From contig NGBS01000591.1 of NCBI GenBank assembly GCA_002245135.1, positions 62,001-126,000 on the forward strand: a DNA stretch of 64,000 nt, written 5' to 3'. Shown one piece after another: positions 23,060-34,205 of the stretch. The translations under genes and the position numbers were made by a program. Origin of the DNA: Proteromonas lacertae (Eukaryota; Sar; Bigyra; Opalinata; Proteromonadidae). Numbering within the stretch: the first letter of the stretch is position 1; each line of letters begins with the position of its first letter. The notes below the pieces were generated by a model, which searched no databases, was not told where the DNA came from, and saw only the letters and a list, made by a program, of their open reading frames with translations.

Positions 23060-26000
23060 ATGTGTATGTAATACACATACTATAATACATCTATCTATAT
23101 ATTAATATCAAAAATTACTCAAAATTTGACTGAATCTAGTTTCAGATTCAGTCAAATTTTAAGTAATTTTTGATATTAATATATATTTATATACAATTAA
23201 TAGTATCTAACATATACAGAGAGTATCAAGTTAATACTGTGTGTCTGTACTCAACAGGGAGAAAAGAGTAAATTTCATCCCATTGAGTACAGACAAACAG
23301 TATTAAGCTTATAGTATGTGTATGTAATACACATACTATAATACATCTATCTATATATTAATATCAAAAATTACTCAAAATTTGACTGAATCTAGTTTCA
23401 GATTCAGTCAAATTTTAAGTAATTTTTGATATTAATATATATTTATATACAATTAATAGTATCTAACATATACAGAGAGTATCAAGTTAATACTGTGTGT
23501 CTGTACTCAACAGGGAGAAAAGAGTAAATTTCATCCCATTGAGTACAGACAAACAGTATTAAGCTTATAATATGTGTATGTAATACACATACTATAATAC
23601 ATCTATCTATATATTAATATCAAAAATTACTCAAAATTTGACTGAATCTAGTTTCAGATTCAGTCAAATTTTAAGTAATTTTTGATATTAATATATATTT
23701 ATATACAATTAATAGTATCTAACATATACAGAGAGTATCAAGTTAATACTGTGTGTCTGTACTCAACAGGGAGAAAAGAGTAAATTTCATCCCATTGAGT
23801 ACAGACAAACAGTATTAAGCTTATAATATGTGTATGTAATACACATACTATAATACATCTATCTATATATTAATATCAAAAATTACTCAAAATTTGACTG
23901 AATCTAGTTTCAGATTCAGTCAAATTTTAAGTAATTTTTGATATTAATATATATTTATATACAATTAATAGTATCTAACATATACAGAGAGTATCAAGTT
24001 AATACTGTGTGTCTGTACTCAACAGGGAGAAAAGAGTAAATTTCATCCCATTGAGTACAGACAAACAGTATTAAGCTTATAATATGTGTATGTAATACAC
24101 ATACTATAATACATCTATCTATATATTAATATCAAAAATTACTCAAAATTTGACTGAATCTAGTTTCAGATTCAGTCAAATTTTAAGTAATTTTTGATAT
24201 TAATATATATTTATATACAATTAATAGTATCTAACATATACAGAGAGTATCAAGTTAATACTGTGTGTCTGTACTCAACAGGGAGAAAAGAGTAAATTTC
24301 ATCCCATTGAGTACAGACAAACAGTATTAAGCTTATAGTATGTGTATGTAATACACATACTATAATACATCTATCTATATATTAATATCAAAAATTACTC
24401 AAAATTTGACTGAATCTAGTTTCAGATTCAGTCAAATTTTAAGTAATTTTTGATATTAATATATATTTATATACAATTAATAGTATCTAACATATACAGA
24501 GAGTATCAAGTTAATACTGTGTGTCTGTACTCAACAGGGAGAAAAGAGTAAATTTCATCCCATTGAGTACAGACAAACAGTATTAAGCTTATAATATGTG
24601 TATGTAATACACATACTATAATACATCTATCTATATATTAATATCAAAAATTACTCAAAATTTGACTGAATCTAGTTTCAGATTCAGTCAAATTTTAAGT
24701 AATTTTTGATATTAATATATATTTATATACAATTAATAGTATCTAACATATACAGAGAGTATCAAGTTAATACTGTGTGTCTGTACTCAACAGGGAGAAA
24801 AGAGTAAATTTCATCCCATTGAGTACAGACAAACAGTATTAAGCTTATAGTATGTGTATGTAATACACATACTATAATACATCTATCTATATATTAATAT
24901 CAAAAATTACTCAAAATTTGACTGAATCTAGTTTCAGATTCAGTCAAATTTTAAGTAATTTTTGATATTAATATATATTTATATACAATTAATAGTATCT
25001 AACATATACAGAGAGTATCAAGTTAATACTGTGTGTCTGTACTCAACAGGGAGAAAAGAGTAAATTTCATCCCATTGAGTACAGACAAACAGTATTAAGC
25101 TTATAATATGTGTATGTAATACACATACTATAATACATCTATCTATATATTAATATCAAAAATTACTCAAAATTTGACTGAATCTAGTTTCAGATTCAGT
25201 CAAATTTTAAGTAATTTTTGATATTAATATATATTTATATACAATTAATAGTATCTAACATATACAGAGAGTATCAAGTTAATACTGTGTGTCTGTACTC
25301 AACAGGGAGAAAAGAGTAAATTTCATCCCATTGAGTACAGACAAACAGTATTAAGCTTATAGTATGTGTATGTAATACACATACTATAATACATCTATCT
25401 ATATATTAATATCAAAAATTACTCAAAATTTGACTGAATCTAGTTTCAGATTCAGTCAAATTTTAAGTAATTTTTGATATTAATATATATTTATATACAA
25501 TTAATAGTATCTAACATATACAGAGAGTATCAAGTTAATACTGTGTGTCTGTACTCAACAGGGAGAAAAGAGTAAATTTCATCCCATTGAGTACAGACAA
25601 ACAGTATTAAGCTTATAATATGTGTATGTAATACACATACTATAATACATCTATCTATATATTAATATCAAAAATTACTCAAAATTTGACTGAATCTAGT
25701 TTCAGATTCAGTCAAATTTTAAGTAATTTTTGATATTAATATATATTTATATACAATTAATAGTATCTAACATATACAGAGAGTATCAAGTTAATACTGT
25801 GTGTCTGTACTCAACAGGGAGAAAAGAGTAAATTTCATCCCATTGAGTACAGACAAACAGTATTAAGCTTATAATATGTGTATGTAATACACATACTATA
25901 ATACATCTATCTATATATTAATATCAAAAATTACTCAAAATTTGACTGAATCTAGTTTCAGATTCAGTCAAATTTTAAGTAATTTTTGATATTAATATAT

Positions 26001-27042
26001 ATTTATATACAATTAATAGTATCTAACATATACAGAGAGTATCAAGTTAATACTGTGTGTCTGTACTCAACAGGGAGAAAAGAGTAAATTTCATCCCATT
26101 GAGTACAGACAAACAGTATTAAGCTTATAATATGTGTATGTAATACACATACTATAATACATCTATCTATATATTAATATCAAAAATTACTCAAAATTTG
26201 ACTGAATCTAGTTTCAGATTCAGTCAAATTTTAAGTAATTTTTGATATTAATATATATTTATATACAATTAATAGTATCTAACATATACAGAGAGTATCA
26301 AGTTAATACTGTGTGTCTGTACTCAACAGGGAGAAAAGAGTAAATTTCATCCCATTGAGTACAGACAAACAGTATTAAGCTTATAGTATGTGTATGTAAT
26401 ACACATACTATAATACATCTATCTATATATTAATATCAAAAATTACTCAAAATTTGACTGAATCTAGTTTCAGATTCAGTCAAATTTTAAGTAATTTTTG
26501 ATATTAATATATATTTATATACAATTAATAGTATCTAACATATACAGAGAGTATCAAGTTAATACTGTGTGTCTGTACTCAACAGGGAGAAAAGAGTAAA
26601 TTTCATCCCATTGAGTACAGACAAACAGTATTAAGCTTATAATATGTGTATGTAATACACATACTATAATACATCTATCTATATATTAATATCAAAAATT
26701 ACTCAAAATTTGACTGAATCTAGTTTCAGATTCAGTCAAATTTTAAGTAATTTTTGATATTAATATATATTTATATACAATTAATAGTATCTAACATATA
26801 CAGAGAGTATCAAGTTAATACTGTGTGTCTGTACTCAACAGGGAGAAAAGAGTAAATTTCATCCCATTGAGTACAGACAAACAGTATTAAGCTTATAGTA
26901 TGTGTATGTAATACACATACTATAATACATCTATCTATATATTAATATCAAAAATTACTCAAAATTTGACTGAATCTAGTTTCAGATTCAGTCAAATTTT
27001 AAGTAATTTTTGATATTAATATATATTTATATACAATTAATA
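23060..27042. repeat. Tandem array of 256-bp units (about 15.6 copies)
   Basis: Unit starts fall at 23060, 23316, 23572 and every 256 bp to 26900, and the last unit is partial. Copies are almost identical; the one difference I see is A or G two bases before the unit start. Each unit has three inverted repeats: GTATGTGTAT/ATACACATAC around 3 bp, an AT-rich pair with ~40-bp arms centred on CTAGTTTCAG, and a 22-bp pair containing TCTGTACTCAAC and GTTGAGTACAGA-like arms. The last pair resembles the transposon termini (TTGAGTACAAC, TACTCAACGGGGA). There is no ORF. It lies between the protease stop and the right end of the transposon, so it may be an amplified internal non-autonomous copy or binding-site array. 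Confidence 0.9.
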
Positions 27043-27304
27043 ATTAAGTTTAATATTTTTAATTACGAAAAAATTTAAAAAGATGTACAAAAATATAAAC
27101 AATTACATATGAAATTAACGATAAAAAAATAATTAAGGGGGTAAAAAAATTCAGGATTTACAACACATTTTTTTGTTTATCTCATCATCCAATTGAAAAT
27201 TTTTGAAAATAATTTATATTATTAATAAGCATAATATGTACATATATAATATGAAATAAAAGTGAACTAGTTGGTGTAATAGATGATATCGCGACATGTT
27301 GTAT
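27043..27304. other. Right interior of the transposon, no gene
   Basis: AT-rich, non-coding. It contains AAGGGGGTAAAAAAATTCAGG at about 27134, a block that recurs at 28499 in the diverged related end. Confidence 0.5.
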
Positions 27305-27425
27305 ATGTTATATGACCACCTATATATCCCTTCATAACTCATTATGTGTAATAACATTAAGTAGTTAGTTTGTTTCTAAAGTCTCTTATCGCTCAACGGG
27401 GAGTTGTACTCAACGGGGAACAACA
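27305..27425 (-). repeat. Right terminal inverted repeat
   Basis: Complement of the left terminal repeat, ending ...CAACGGGGAACAACA at 27425, followed directly by the second CTACC copy (27426-27430). The paired CTCAACGGGGA motifs mirror those on the left. Confidence 0.85.
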
Positions 27426-27569
27426 CTACCAACTGCGGTTTTTTTGCTATTAATTTTTTGAAAAATATTTTAAGAGATCAGTGTAATTTCAAAAAGGCTA
27501 CTGACTATAATACAATAGTGGGTGAAGCAAAAATTAGGTTAATGAAAAAACAATTTGGATTAATATAAA
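27426..27569 (+). pseudogene. Adenain-like cysteine protease, C-terminal part
   Basis: The other side of the split Polinton protease. After the duplicated CTACC, the frame opens with NCGYFAINFL, the catalytic cysteine block, and runs about 45 codons to a TAA at 27567-27569. The frame matches that of 16760-17248 once the transposon and one CTACC are set aside. On its own it has no start codon and cannot be active. Confidence 0.8.
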
Positions 27570-27589
27570 AAGAAATATTCGTTTTATTT

Positions 27590-27890
27590 TTTGGTGTTAT
27601 TCTATTGATTTATCATTTTTTCTAATTCTGGGTCTTTGTAATATTTTTCTGAACCAAGTATCTCGTGCTTCATCTTTTTTCGCTAGCTGCAGCTTATAGT
27701 GCTTAAAATGAATAAGTGAAAAATCTGGTATCTCTCTGCCATCTTGATCTCCAAAACAATACGAATATCATTTTACGTCTTCGCTCCTTAAATCTCACCA
27801 AGTCACCAACTTCGAAATTTTGGTCATTTTTTTCAAGTTTTTCAAAATTTTTCAAATTATAGTTTATTGACTTCATTATTTAAAAAAATA
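27590..27890 (-). pseudogene. Small Polinton-region protein, one frameshift
   Basis: From an ATG near 27877 the minus strand reads MKSINYNLKNFEKLEKND and FEVGDLVRFKERRRK. A shift near 27770 leads to CFGDQDGREIPDFSLIHFKH and a basic tail ending before a TAA near 27591. About 100 residues. VGDLVRF followed by two beta-like stretches suggests a small barrel of the SH3/chromo kind, as found at the ends of integrases, but this is weak. It converges on the protease and probably belonged to the Polinton-like element. Confidence 0.4.
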
Positions 27891-27899
27891 AACCTTCAT

Positions 27900-28265
27900 C
27901 CAAACAAAAACATCTCATTATTAACCAGTTTAGTATTGCGTATTTTCTGTAACCTAACTGCATACTAAAATCAAATAATCTAAATCAAATATACCAGTTT
28001 GAATGATTGATTTAGATAATATACCTTGTAAAATGCGAGAAAATTCTATCATATCAAAGTAATAATGAAACATTGCTAGTATTGCTAATAACTTCTTCTT
28101 TTCTGCATTCTATAATATAATTGTTGATGTTGGTAATATATAGACTACTTCAAAGCATGATTCACTGAAATATTAATCATGGGATCTACCTTGTAACATT
28201 TGACCATAAAAATTATTAATAGAGGTAATTGTACAAAAATAACAACCATAAACAATAATTCATTT
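27900..28265 (-). pseudogene. Decayed spliced-gene fragment, unidentified
   Basis: The minus strand contains NFYGQMLQGRSHD, an in-frame TAA, YFSESCFEVVYI, a GT..AG intron-like gap, NAEKKKLLAILAMFHYYFDM, a second gap of about 60 nt, and YAVRLQKIRNTKL. The intron ends look like those of host genes, so this is more likely a captured or duplicated host fragment than Polinton DNA. No start codon, family or intact frame is evident. From 28266 to 28489 I see nothing. Confidence 0.35.
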
Positions 28266-28489
28266 TTCACAGTATTATAATTTGTTACATAAACCACTAC
28301 TATACATTTCCAACACACATTCTACTCTTTATTACTTAGATTAATATTTATTTATCCAATGTTCATTTAAATGAACTATATGCTCAGATAAAAATATGTA
28401 TATATGAATTAAACTAAATTTAATTAATAAATAGTAAGAAATTTAAATAAAAATGCAAAAAAGAAAAAACAACTAAATGTTTGAATAAC

Positions 28490-28787
28490 AAGCTCGTAAG
28501 GGGGTAAAAATATTCAGGAATAGAATTTTATTTTTGTTAATATCTTCATAATATAATAGAATTGGTATAAAATATTTTATATATGAAATGAGTATAATTC
28601 ATACATACATTTTATATAGTAAAATTTAATATGATAGTCTATTTGTTGATATTAACATGTCTAGTATACATTATAAAACTAAACATATATTTGAACATAA
28701 CTCATCTTCAACATCATAAATATGATATTAGTTTTGAAAAAGTCTTCTTAACGCCCAACGGCGCATTTAGCTCAACGGCGCACAACA
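28490..28787 (+). repeat. Diverged right end of a second related transposon
   Basis: It ends CTCAACGGCGCACAACA at 28787 and has a second CCCAACGGCGC 20 bp inside, the same double-motif layout as the 10.18-kb transposon (CTCAACGGGGA twice, then ACAACA). Further in, CATAACTCAT and, near 28499, AAGGGGGTAAAAATATTCAGG also align with the intact element. No matching left end was found, so it is a truncated copy of a related family. The 63-codon ORF inside it is not a gene. Confidence 0.6.
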
Positions 28788-29114
28788 AAATAGTTTTAAT
28801 ATTTGTGGCATTTGTATTCTAGAAATTTTTGAAGCAAACTAAATGCATATTTAGCTAATATAGACTAAAATACATTAGCTGAAATGATTAGAACAACTTA
28901 ATGTTGATCATAAGACATTTAAAATGAAAAAAGAAAATATAGAATCAAGCCTCACTCAAGCCTATATTCTACATTTTTTTTATATAGAAAGATTTAATAA
29001 TTATTATATTCTAATCATTTCAGCTAATGTATTTTAGTCTATATTAGCTAAATATGCATTTAGTTTGCCGCAAAAATTTCTAGAAAACAAACGGCGCAAA
29101 TATTTAAACTATTT
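28788..29114. mobile_element. MITE-like element with ~100-bp terminal inverted repeats
   Basis: AAATAGTTTTAATATTTG at 28788 is mirrored by CAAATATTTAAACTATTT ending at 29114. The arms remain near-complementary for about 100 bp (28788-28890 and 29012-29114) around a 120-bp non-coding centre. It starts exactly where the diverged transposon end stops. No target duplication is evident. Typical size for a non-autonomous hitchhiker of an unknown DNA transposon. Confidence 0.6.
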
Positions 29115-29149
29115 ATATTAACAAAAAAGTATACTGCAGAGGTAGGTCA

Positions 29150-29267
29150 TATAACAAAGTAAGTATAAAAGTAACAATTTTTCATCAAGACAAGTAAGAA
29201 TATGTATTTTGTTTGTTTTAAAAGTGTCTGGTAGACAAACGACCAACTATGACAAACAGCGCGCAAC
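29150..29267 (+). repeat. Possible third, highly diverged transposon end
   Basis: TTTAAAAGTGTCTGGTAGAC, then a spaced pair of ACAAACG/ACAAACAGCG motifs and a final GCGCAACA, follow the spacing of the two better-preserved right ends upstream. The similarity is weak and could be chance. Confidence 0.3.
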
Positions 29268-29363
29268 ATTACTGATTAACCAGAACAATATGATATTCAG
29301 CCAACGTAACTTTTTTGAAAAACTAAGTGTATATCCTTCATTCATAATCTGGACTTGAAATTG

Positions 29364-29457
29364 TGTTATCTAATTTTTGATATTCTCTAGAGTATTACAT
29401 TATTATCATTATTATAGAATAAATACATTATATTTTAACCTCCTAATAGTATTACCT
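29364..29457 (-). repeat. Duplicate of TBCE intron/exon edge
   Basis: About 95 bp match 7727-7820 at roughly nine bases in ten: the intron after the TBCE CAP-Gly region and the few exon codons beside it (LLGG in place of LVGG). It is a direct repeat in the same orientation, so the transposon block is bracketed by two pieces of the same host gene. Confidence 0.65.
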
Positions 29458-29653
29458 CATAAATAAATCCATTTTTAAAAAATAAAAAAAACATTCAAGT
29501 ATGATTAATTTAGCCAATCAAAGACTTAATACTTATATACTATATTTTCATCTATATTCTTATCTAAAAAATATAAAGAAATTGATATTCATAATATAAA
29601 TCAACAAATATCTCATTTATAAATTAAATAAATATATTAAATAAAAAATCTAT

Positions 29654-32600
29654 TTAAGAGGAACTACCAAATATTGAATTAAATCTTGAATTATTTAAAT
29701 TCACATTATTATTATTATTCTTGACTTCTTTCACACTTTCACTATAATCTTCAAAATTATTCTCATCGTCATTATCTTCACCATCAAAATTACTAAATAA
29801 TACTCGATTTATCCTTTCTTGCTATTTAAAAACAATAATAATAAATGAATAATATATATACCTGAAGAGAAACATTTGTATTGGATAATTGTTTCTTTGA
29901 AGAAAATAATGCATTTTGTAATGCATTACTTCTGATCTTCACTTTCTCATTCTCTTTTTTTATGCTATTCAACTCATTCTCTAATTCAGTTTTCTATTCA
30001 ATTATAATTCATATTATATACTTCTCTAAATAAGTTATCTACATCTATCTCATATTGTCTATTTGCATTCTCTATTTCATTTATATTTCTTTCTAATTCT
30101 TTTATTTTATTTTCCATTTCAAATGATTGGCTTTTATTATATTCATTTAATTCTCTTAATCTACTTTCCAATATTTCATTTTCATTTTGTTTTGATTCAA
30201 TTTCCATTTCATAACTATTTATTTTCATTTCTTTTTCTTTCAATTCTTCTTCCAAACTTCTTTCTCTTGATTCTAATTTATTAACCATCTCTTTATATTG
30301 CCTTTTTTCTTTTCGGTTCTTCTTTTCTGATTCATTCTGTATTTCTTTTATTATATCATTTATATGTTCAGAATATTCTTTCTCTAATAATGGAATTTTC
30401 TCTCTTATTGACTTTAGATCTTTTAATAGTATTTGATATTCATTTTCTTTTTTGGTTAACTTATCTTTTAATATATTTCTTTCATTTTCTAACTTTATAT
30501 AATCTTCTTTAACATTAGCTAAAGAATCATATGCACTTTTATATTTCATCAATTCTTCAGATAAATGTATAATGGATGAATCGTTATTAACAGTTTTTGA
30601 CATTTCTGTTTCATATTCTTTCAGTTTCAAGTAGATTTCTTCATTTTCTTTCTTAGAATTTTCCATTATTATCTTCATTTGTCTATTCTCATTAACTATT
30701 ATTTCGTAACTATTTGAATATTCTTTCATCTTATTCTCATTTGATTCTAATAACAGTTTATACTGTAATATTTGATTGTTCAATTGATCTGTCTGTAATT
30801 TAGAAGATGATAATTTCTCTTTATACTTTCGAATTTCATTCTGAAGATCATTTATTATTGATTCTTTTTCTATTATTTGTTTATTCTGTAATTTCAAACT
30901 ATCAATTTCAGTCTGATGTTGAATTTCGATAATTTTTTGGCTATTTTTCAATTGTTCAACCTCTCTTTGGCTTTCTTCATAGTTTTCTTTGTATTGTTTA
31001 TATTTTTCTTTCTTTTTCATATACTTCTTTATATCTTCATTGAGTGTATTATTATCAGATTCTAATTCACTTATTTTCTTCTCAAGTTTAGTTTGATTTA
31101 ACTTCATGGTTTGTAGTTCACTTATATTATCATTATATTCACTTTCTTTTTTCTTTATTTGGTTCTTTAGTGATGTTATTTCTATTTCACTATTTGTTAG
31201 TTTTGATTTTAATTCTATATTCTGATTTAATGTTAAAGACTGATCAGATATGGATTGATTTAAATTTCTTTTCTCTTTTTCTAATTCATTTATTGTATTT
31301 TTGTATTTTTCATTCTCTAATGTCATTTCATCCATCTTAGTTTTCATATTACTTATTTCAGTTATATATATACTTAGATCAGGCATTGAAGATGGAATAA
31401 AACTAGAAACATTATTGTTACTGCTGTTTATATTACTGTTGTTGTTATTTTTCATAAGTGTTAATTCATATTCTGATTGTTTTAACTTTAAACTAGTATT
31501 CTCTAGTTGATTCTGTAATTCATTTATTTTCTCTTTAGATAATTTCAACTCTTGACCTAATGAAGATTCATTCTGATTATAATGATGAATTTCATTTGAA
31601 GTGTTATTCAGTATAAGTTTTAATTGTTGATTCTCTATATTCAATTGGTTTATTTGTTGTATTTGGTTTTTAATTGTCTTTTCATATTCATTTACTCTTT
31701 TCTTCATTGGTTTACTACTAATACTACTATTTAACATTTCTTTATATTCTTTTATAGTTTTATTCTGGTCTTTCACTATTTCTTCATATTCATCTATTTG
31801 TTTCGTCAGTTTCTTTATTTCCTTGTTGTTACTACCATTCTTATTATCAAGTGATTTTATTTTCTTATATTCCAATATTGATTTACTCTTTGAATATTCA
31901 GTTGAAGAATTATTATCACTTATTTCATTATTATTATTATTATTATTATTTCTACTTAATTCTTGTATTTGTTTATGTGCTTCATCTAATGATTTACTTA
32001 ATTGTTCATTCTCCTCCATATATTTTTCTATTGTCTTTTTTTGATTAATTACTACTCCTTCATAACCATCAAGCTTCTTTTTAAGATTTTTCATTTCTTC
32101 ATTTACTTCATTCACTTTTTCGTTGAATTTTTCATTGTCGTTCTTATATTTTTGAATTGTCTTTCTTTGATTGGCTAATAAATCTTCAATTCCACTTAAA
32201 TGAATATTGCTATTATTACCAATTTTACTAGTATTATTATTATCATCATCAAAATCAAGACTGTATAAATAATCTTTACTCATAATATTACTACCATTTA
32301 ATGATCTTAATCTATTATTCTCTTGTTTATATTGATTTATCATTAACTTCATTTTCTCTATTTTTTCTTCATATTCTTTTATTTGTTGTGAAAGTCTTGA
32401 TATTGTATTTTTGTCTATTTCTGTTAAATCATAATTCTGATGTTGTAATCTTAGACTTTCTTCTAAATCCAATTTTAATTTCTTATTCTCAATGGTTAAT
32501 TTGTGGTTCTTTTCCTCTAATTCAGTATTTGCTTTTAATAGTTTTTGATTTTCATCACTAAGATGTTCATGATCTTTTTGAAGTGAATTATAGTGTTGTT

Positions 32601-33075
32601 CAAGTAATGTATATTCTACATAATAATAAAAACAATATAAATATATACGATAATGAAGATCTTCATATTTTGAGTTTAAATCTTGATTATTCTTTATTAT
32701 TTTCTGTTTTTCTTCTAATTCATTTGTAAGTTGTCTTGATAACTCAAACTGTGAAACAAGTCCTTTCTTTATCTCTTTTGGTTTTAATGGTCCTGGTGGC
32801 TTCCATGGTTTAGACTAAATAAAATGAAATAAAAACAAAATACCTTTAATAGACTTTTAGTCTTGGAAACTCTTGTTAAAGATGTGTTCTACATACAAAT
32901 ATATTTTCATATTATACTCTTGGTGGTGTATACAATGAAGAGGAAGAATTAAAAGCATTTGGTGGAACTTGACTATGACAAGTAGAATCTAAAAATGAAT
33001 TTGATTGATTATAACTATAATTGTTGTATTATATAAGCAAATATACACTGTATTAAAATGATCTGTCGCAGACAT
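29654..33075 (-). CDS. Long coiled-coil protein
   Basis: About 1,000 residues in eight exons. Five short introns lie upstream of the main exon (32472-30020) and two downstream. Each has GTAT..TAG ends and restores the frame; the first is 32 nt after MSATDHFNTV. The short N-terminal region has a proline-rich patch SKPWKPPGPLKPKEIKKG. After that nearly the whole chain is heptad coiled coil interrupted by Asn/Ser runs. It ends in an acidic tail with an Asn run, stopping at 29654. No motor, kinase or membrane segment. It looks like a scaffold or centrosome/Golgi-tether type protein, but composition alone cannot choose. It is divergent from uL15m with 163 bp between start codons. Confidence 0.75.
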
Positions 33076-33238
33076 ATTTATTCTATTTTCTATTTACAAA
33101 ATTGGTTGTAATATTGCTGAAATATATTAACAGTATTATTAATATGACTATTATAAATCTATGACACGATAAAATTACAAAAATAGTATTAATAACAGCT
33201 AGTTTTTTCAAGCTTTTGCTTGATTATTTTAATTTTGA

Positions 33239-34205
33239 ATGTTTTGTCTTTTAAAAGGATTTAAGTCATCCCAGAACTTATTTTTGAAGTGTTCTATTTT
33301 AATACCCAATATTAGATCAATTACAGAAATAGCATTAAATACAATAGCGTATTACCAGTTTTCTATTGTTAGAGATAATAAAGGAGCTAGAGCCAATGGT
33401 ATAAGAGTTGGTAGAGGAACAAGTGGTCGAAGAGGTAAGACATGCGGAAGGGGACACAAGGGAACAAGAGCTAGAGGTGGAGGTAGTGTTAGACTAGGAT
33501 TTGAAGGTGGTCAGACTCCCATTTATCGTAAAATTCCAAAAATTGGCTTTAAAGCACCGTATTTGTTGTAATTATAAACTTATAGATTTGCTGATGATTT
33601 TAAACCGTTAAATCTAGGTAAATTGCAGGAATGGATAGATCAAGGCAGAATACCACTAAATAAAATAATAACTATGAGAGTACTACAAGATTGCAATATT
33701 GTTGGAAAAATAGACACTGGTGTTAAACTATTAGCAGGAGTATAATATGTTATTTACATATCATGTGAATATAGGATGCAGATAAATTTCATACACCAAT
33801 AACAATAGATGTTAGTAAAGCTTCAAAGGATGCTATAAAGAGAGTTGAAGAATTAGGTGGAACAGTATAGAATCATATTATTTATAATTTTTAATGATAT
33901 AGATATGCTGTAGTTATTATGATAGAATAGCATTGAGAGTATTACTAAAACCTCACAAATTCTTATTACCATTTCCACGCAGAGCACGTCCAAAGCCTAA
34001 AGATATGGAATATTATACATCTGATGATAATAGAGGATATCTGAGTGTATTAATGCAAGATAAATACAAAGAGATGTGGAAGAAGATACAAATGCAAGAA
34101 TTAGAAGATAGAAAATCATATTTTGAGAAATATCCATTAAAGCATGTTGTAACATTATATGAAAAACAATTACCTCAAGAATTACAATGTAGTGTAAAAA
34201 TGTAA
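33239..34205 (+). CDS. MRPL15: Mitochondrial large ribosomal subunit protein uL15m
   Basis: Exon 1 begins with a basic, Ser-containing presequence ([18 protein letters not shown]), then the L15 signature: [36 protein letters not shown] and [18 protein letters not shown]. Three short introns (starting about 33559, 33739 and 33870) join further exons carrying [29 protein letters not shown] and VEELGG. The last exon has the mitochondrial-type extension [20 protein letters not shown] and RGYLSVLM, seen in animal and fungal uL15m. It assembles into the peptidyl-transferase side of the mitoribosome. The complete gene has no frame damage. Transcribed divergently from the coiled-coil gene. Confidence 0.92.

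Larger units (their letters stand above)
17249..27425 (+). mobile_element. 10.18-kb Ginger-like DNA transposon with integrase and Ulp1 protease
   Basis: A complete insertion bounded by ~120-bp terminal inverted repeats (TGTTGTTCCCCGTTGAG...) and a 5-bp CTACC duplication. It encodes an integrase with a zinc-binding HHCC module and DD35E core, and a separate Ulp1-like cysteine protease. It also holds a decayed coding region and a 256-bp tandem array. No reverse transcriptase, RNase H, Gag or long terminal repeats are present, so it is a cut-and-paste DNA element of the Ginger/TDD kind rather than a retrotransposon, and it lacks Polinton polymerase and packaging genes. Ginger-type elements are known to use retroviral-like integrases and some carry extra protease domains. 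Assignment to a named family would need a database comparison. The intact integrase and perfect target duplication suggest a fairly recent arrival. Confidence 0.82.
8400..27890. mobile_element. Degraded Polinton/Maverick-like element, interrupted by other elements
   Basis: A block of compact genes foreign to the host style: ATGA-type overlaps, acidic and basic small proteins, large membrane-segment-bearing proteins and an adenain-like cysteine protease, a hallmark of Polintons and related virus-like transposons. I see no DNA polymerase B, packaging ATPase or recognisable major capsid gene, and no paired terminal repeats. Either the element is truncated or its other genes were lost. Two insertions break it: the hAT plus unknown fragment (10273-11894) and the 10.18-kb transposon (17249-27425). 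The outer limits are estimates: TBCE similarity ends at about 8190 on the left, and the last compact gene fragment ends near 27890 on the right. Confidence 0.6.

Noticed and set aside
23060-27042. CRISPR-like regular repeat array
   Set aside because: The 256-bp units are contiguous near-identical copies with no unique spacers, in a eukaryotic genome; it is a satellite-like tandem repeat.
17249-27425. LTR retrotransposon because of the retroviral integrase
   Set aside because: The ends are inverted, not direct, repeats, and there is no reverse transcriptase, RNase H or Gag reading.
28631-28822. 63-codon plus-strand ORF as a gene
   Set aside because: It lies across a diverged transposon end and the start of a MITE-like element; its hydrophobic composition is what AT-rich DNA gives by chance.
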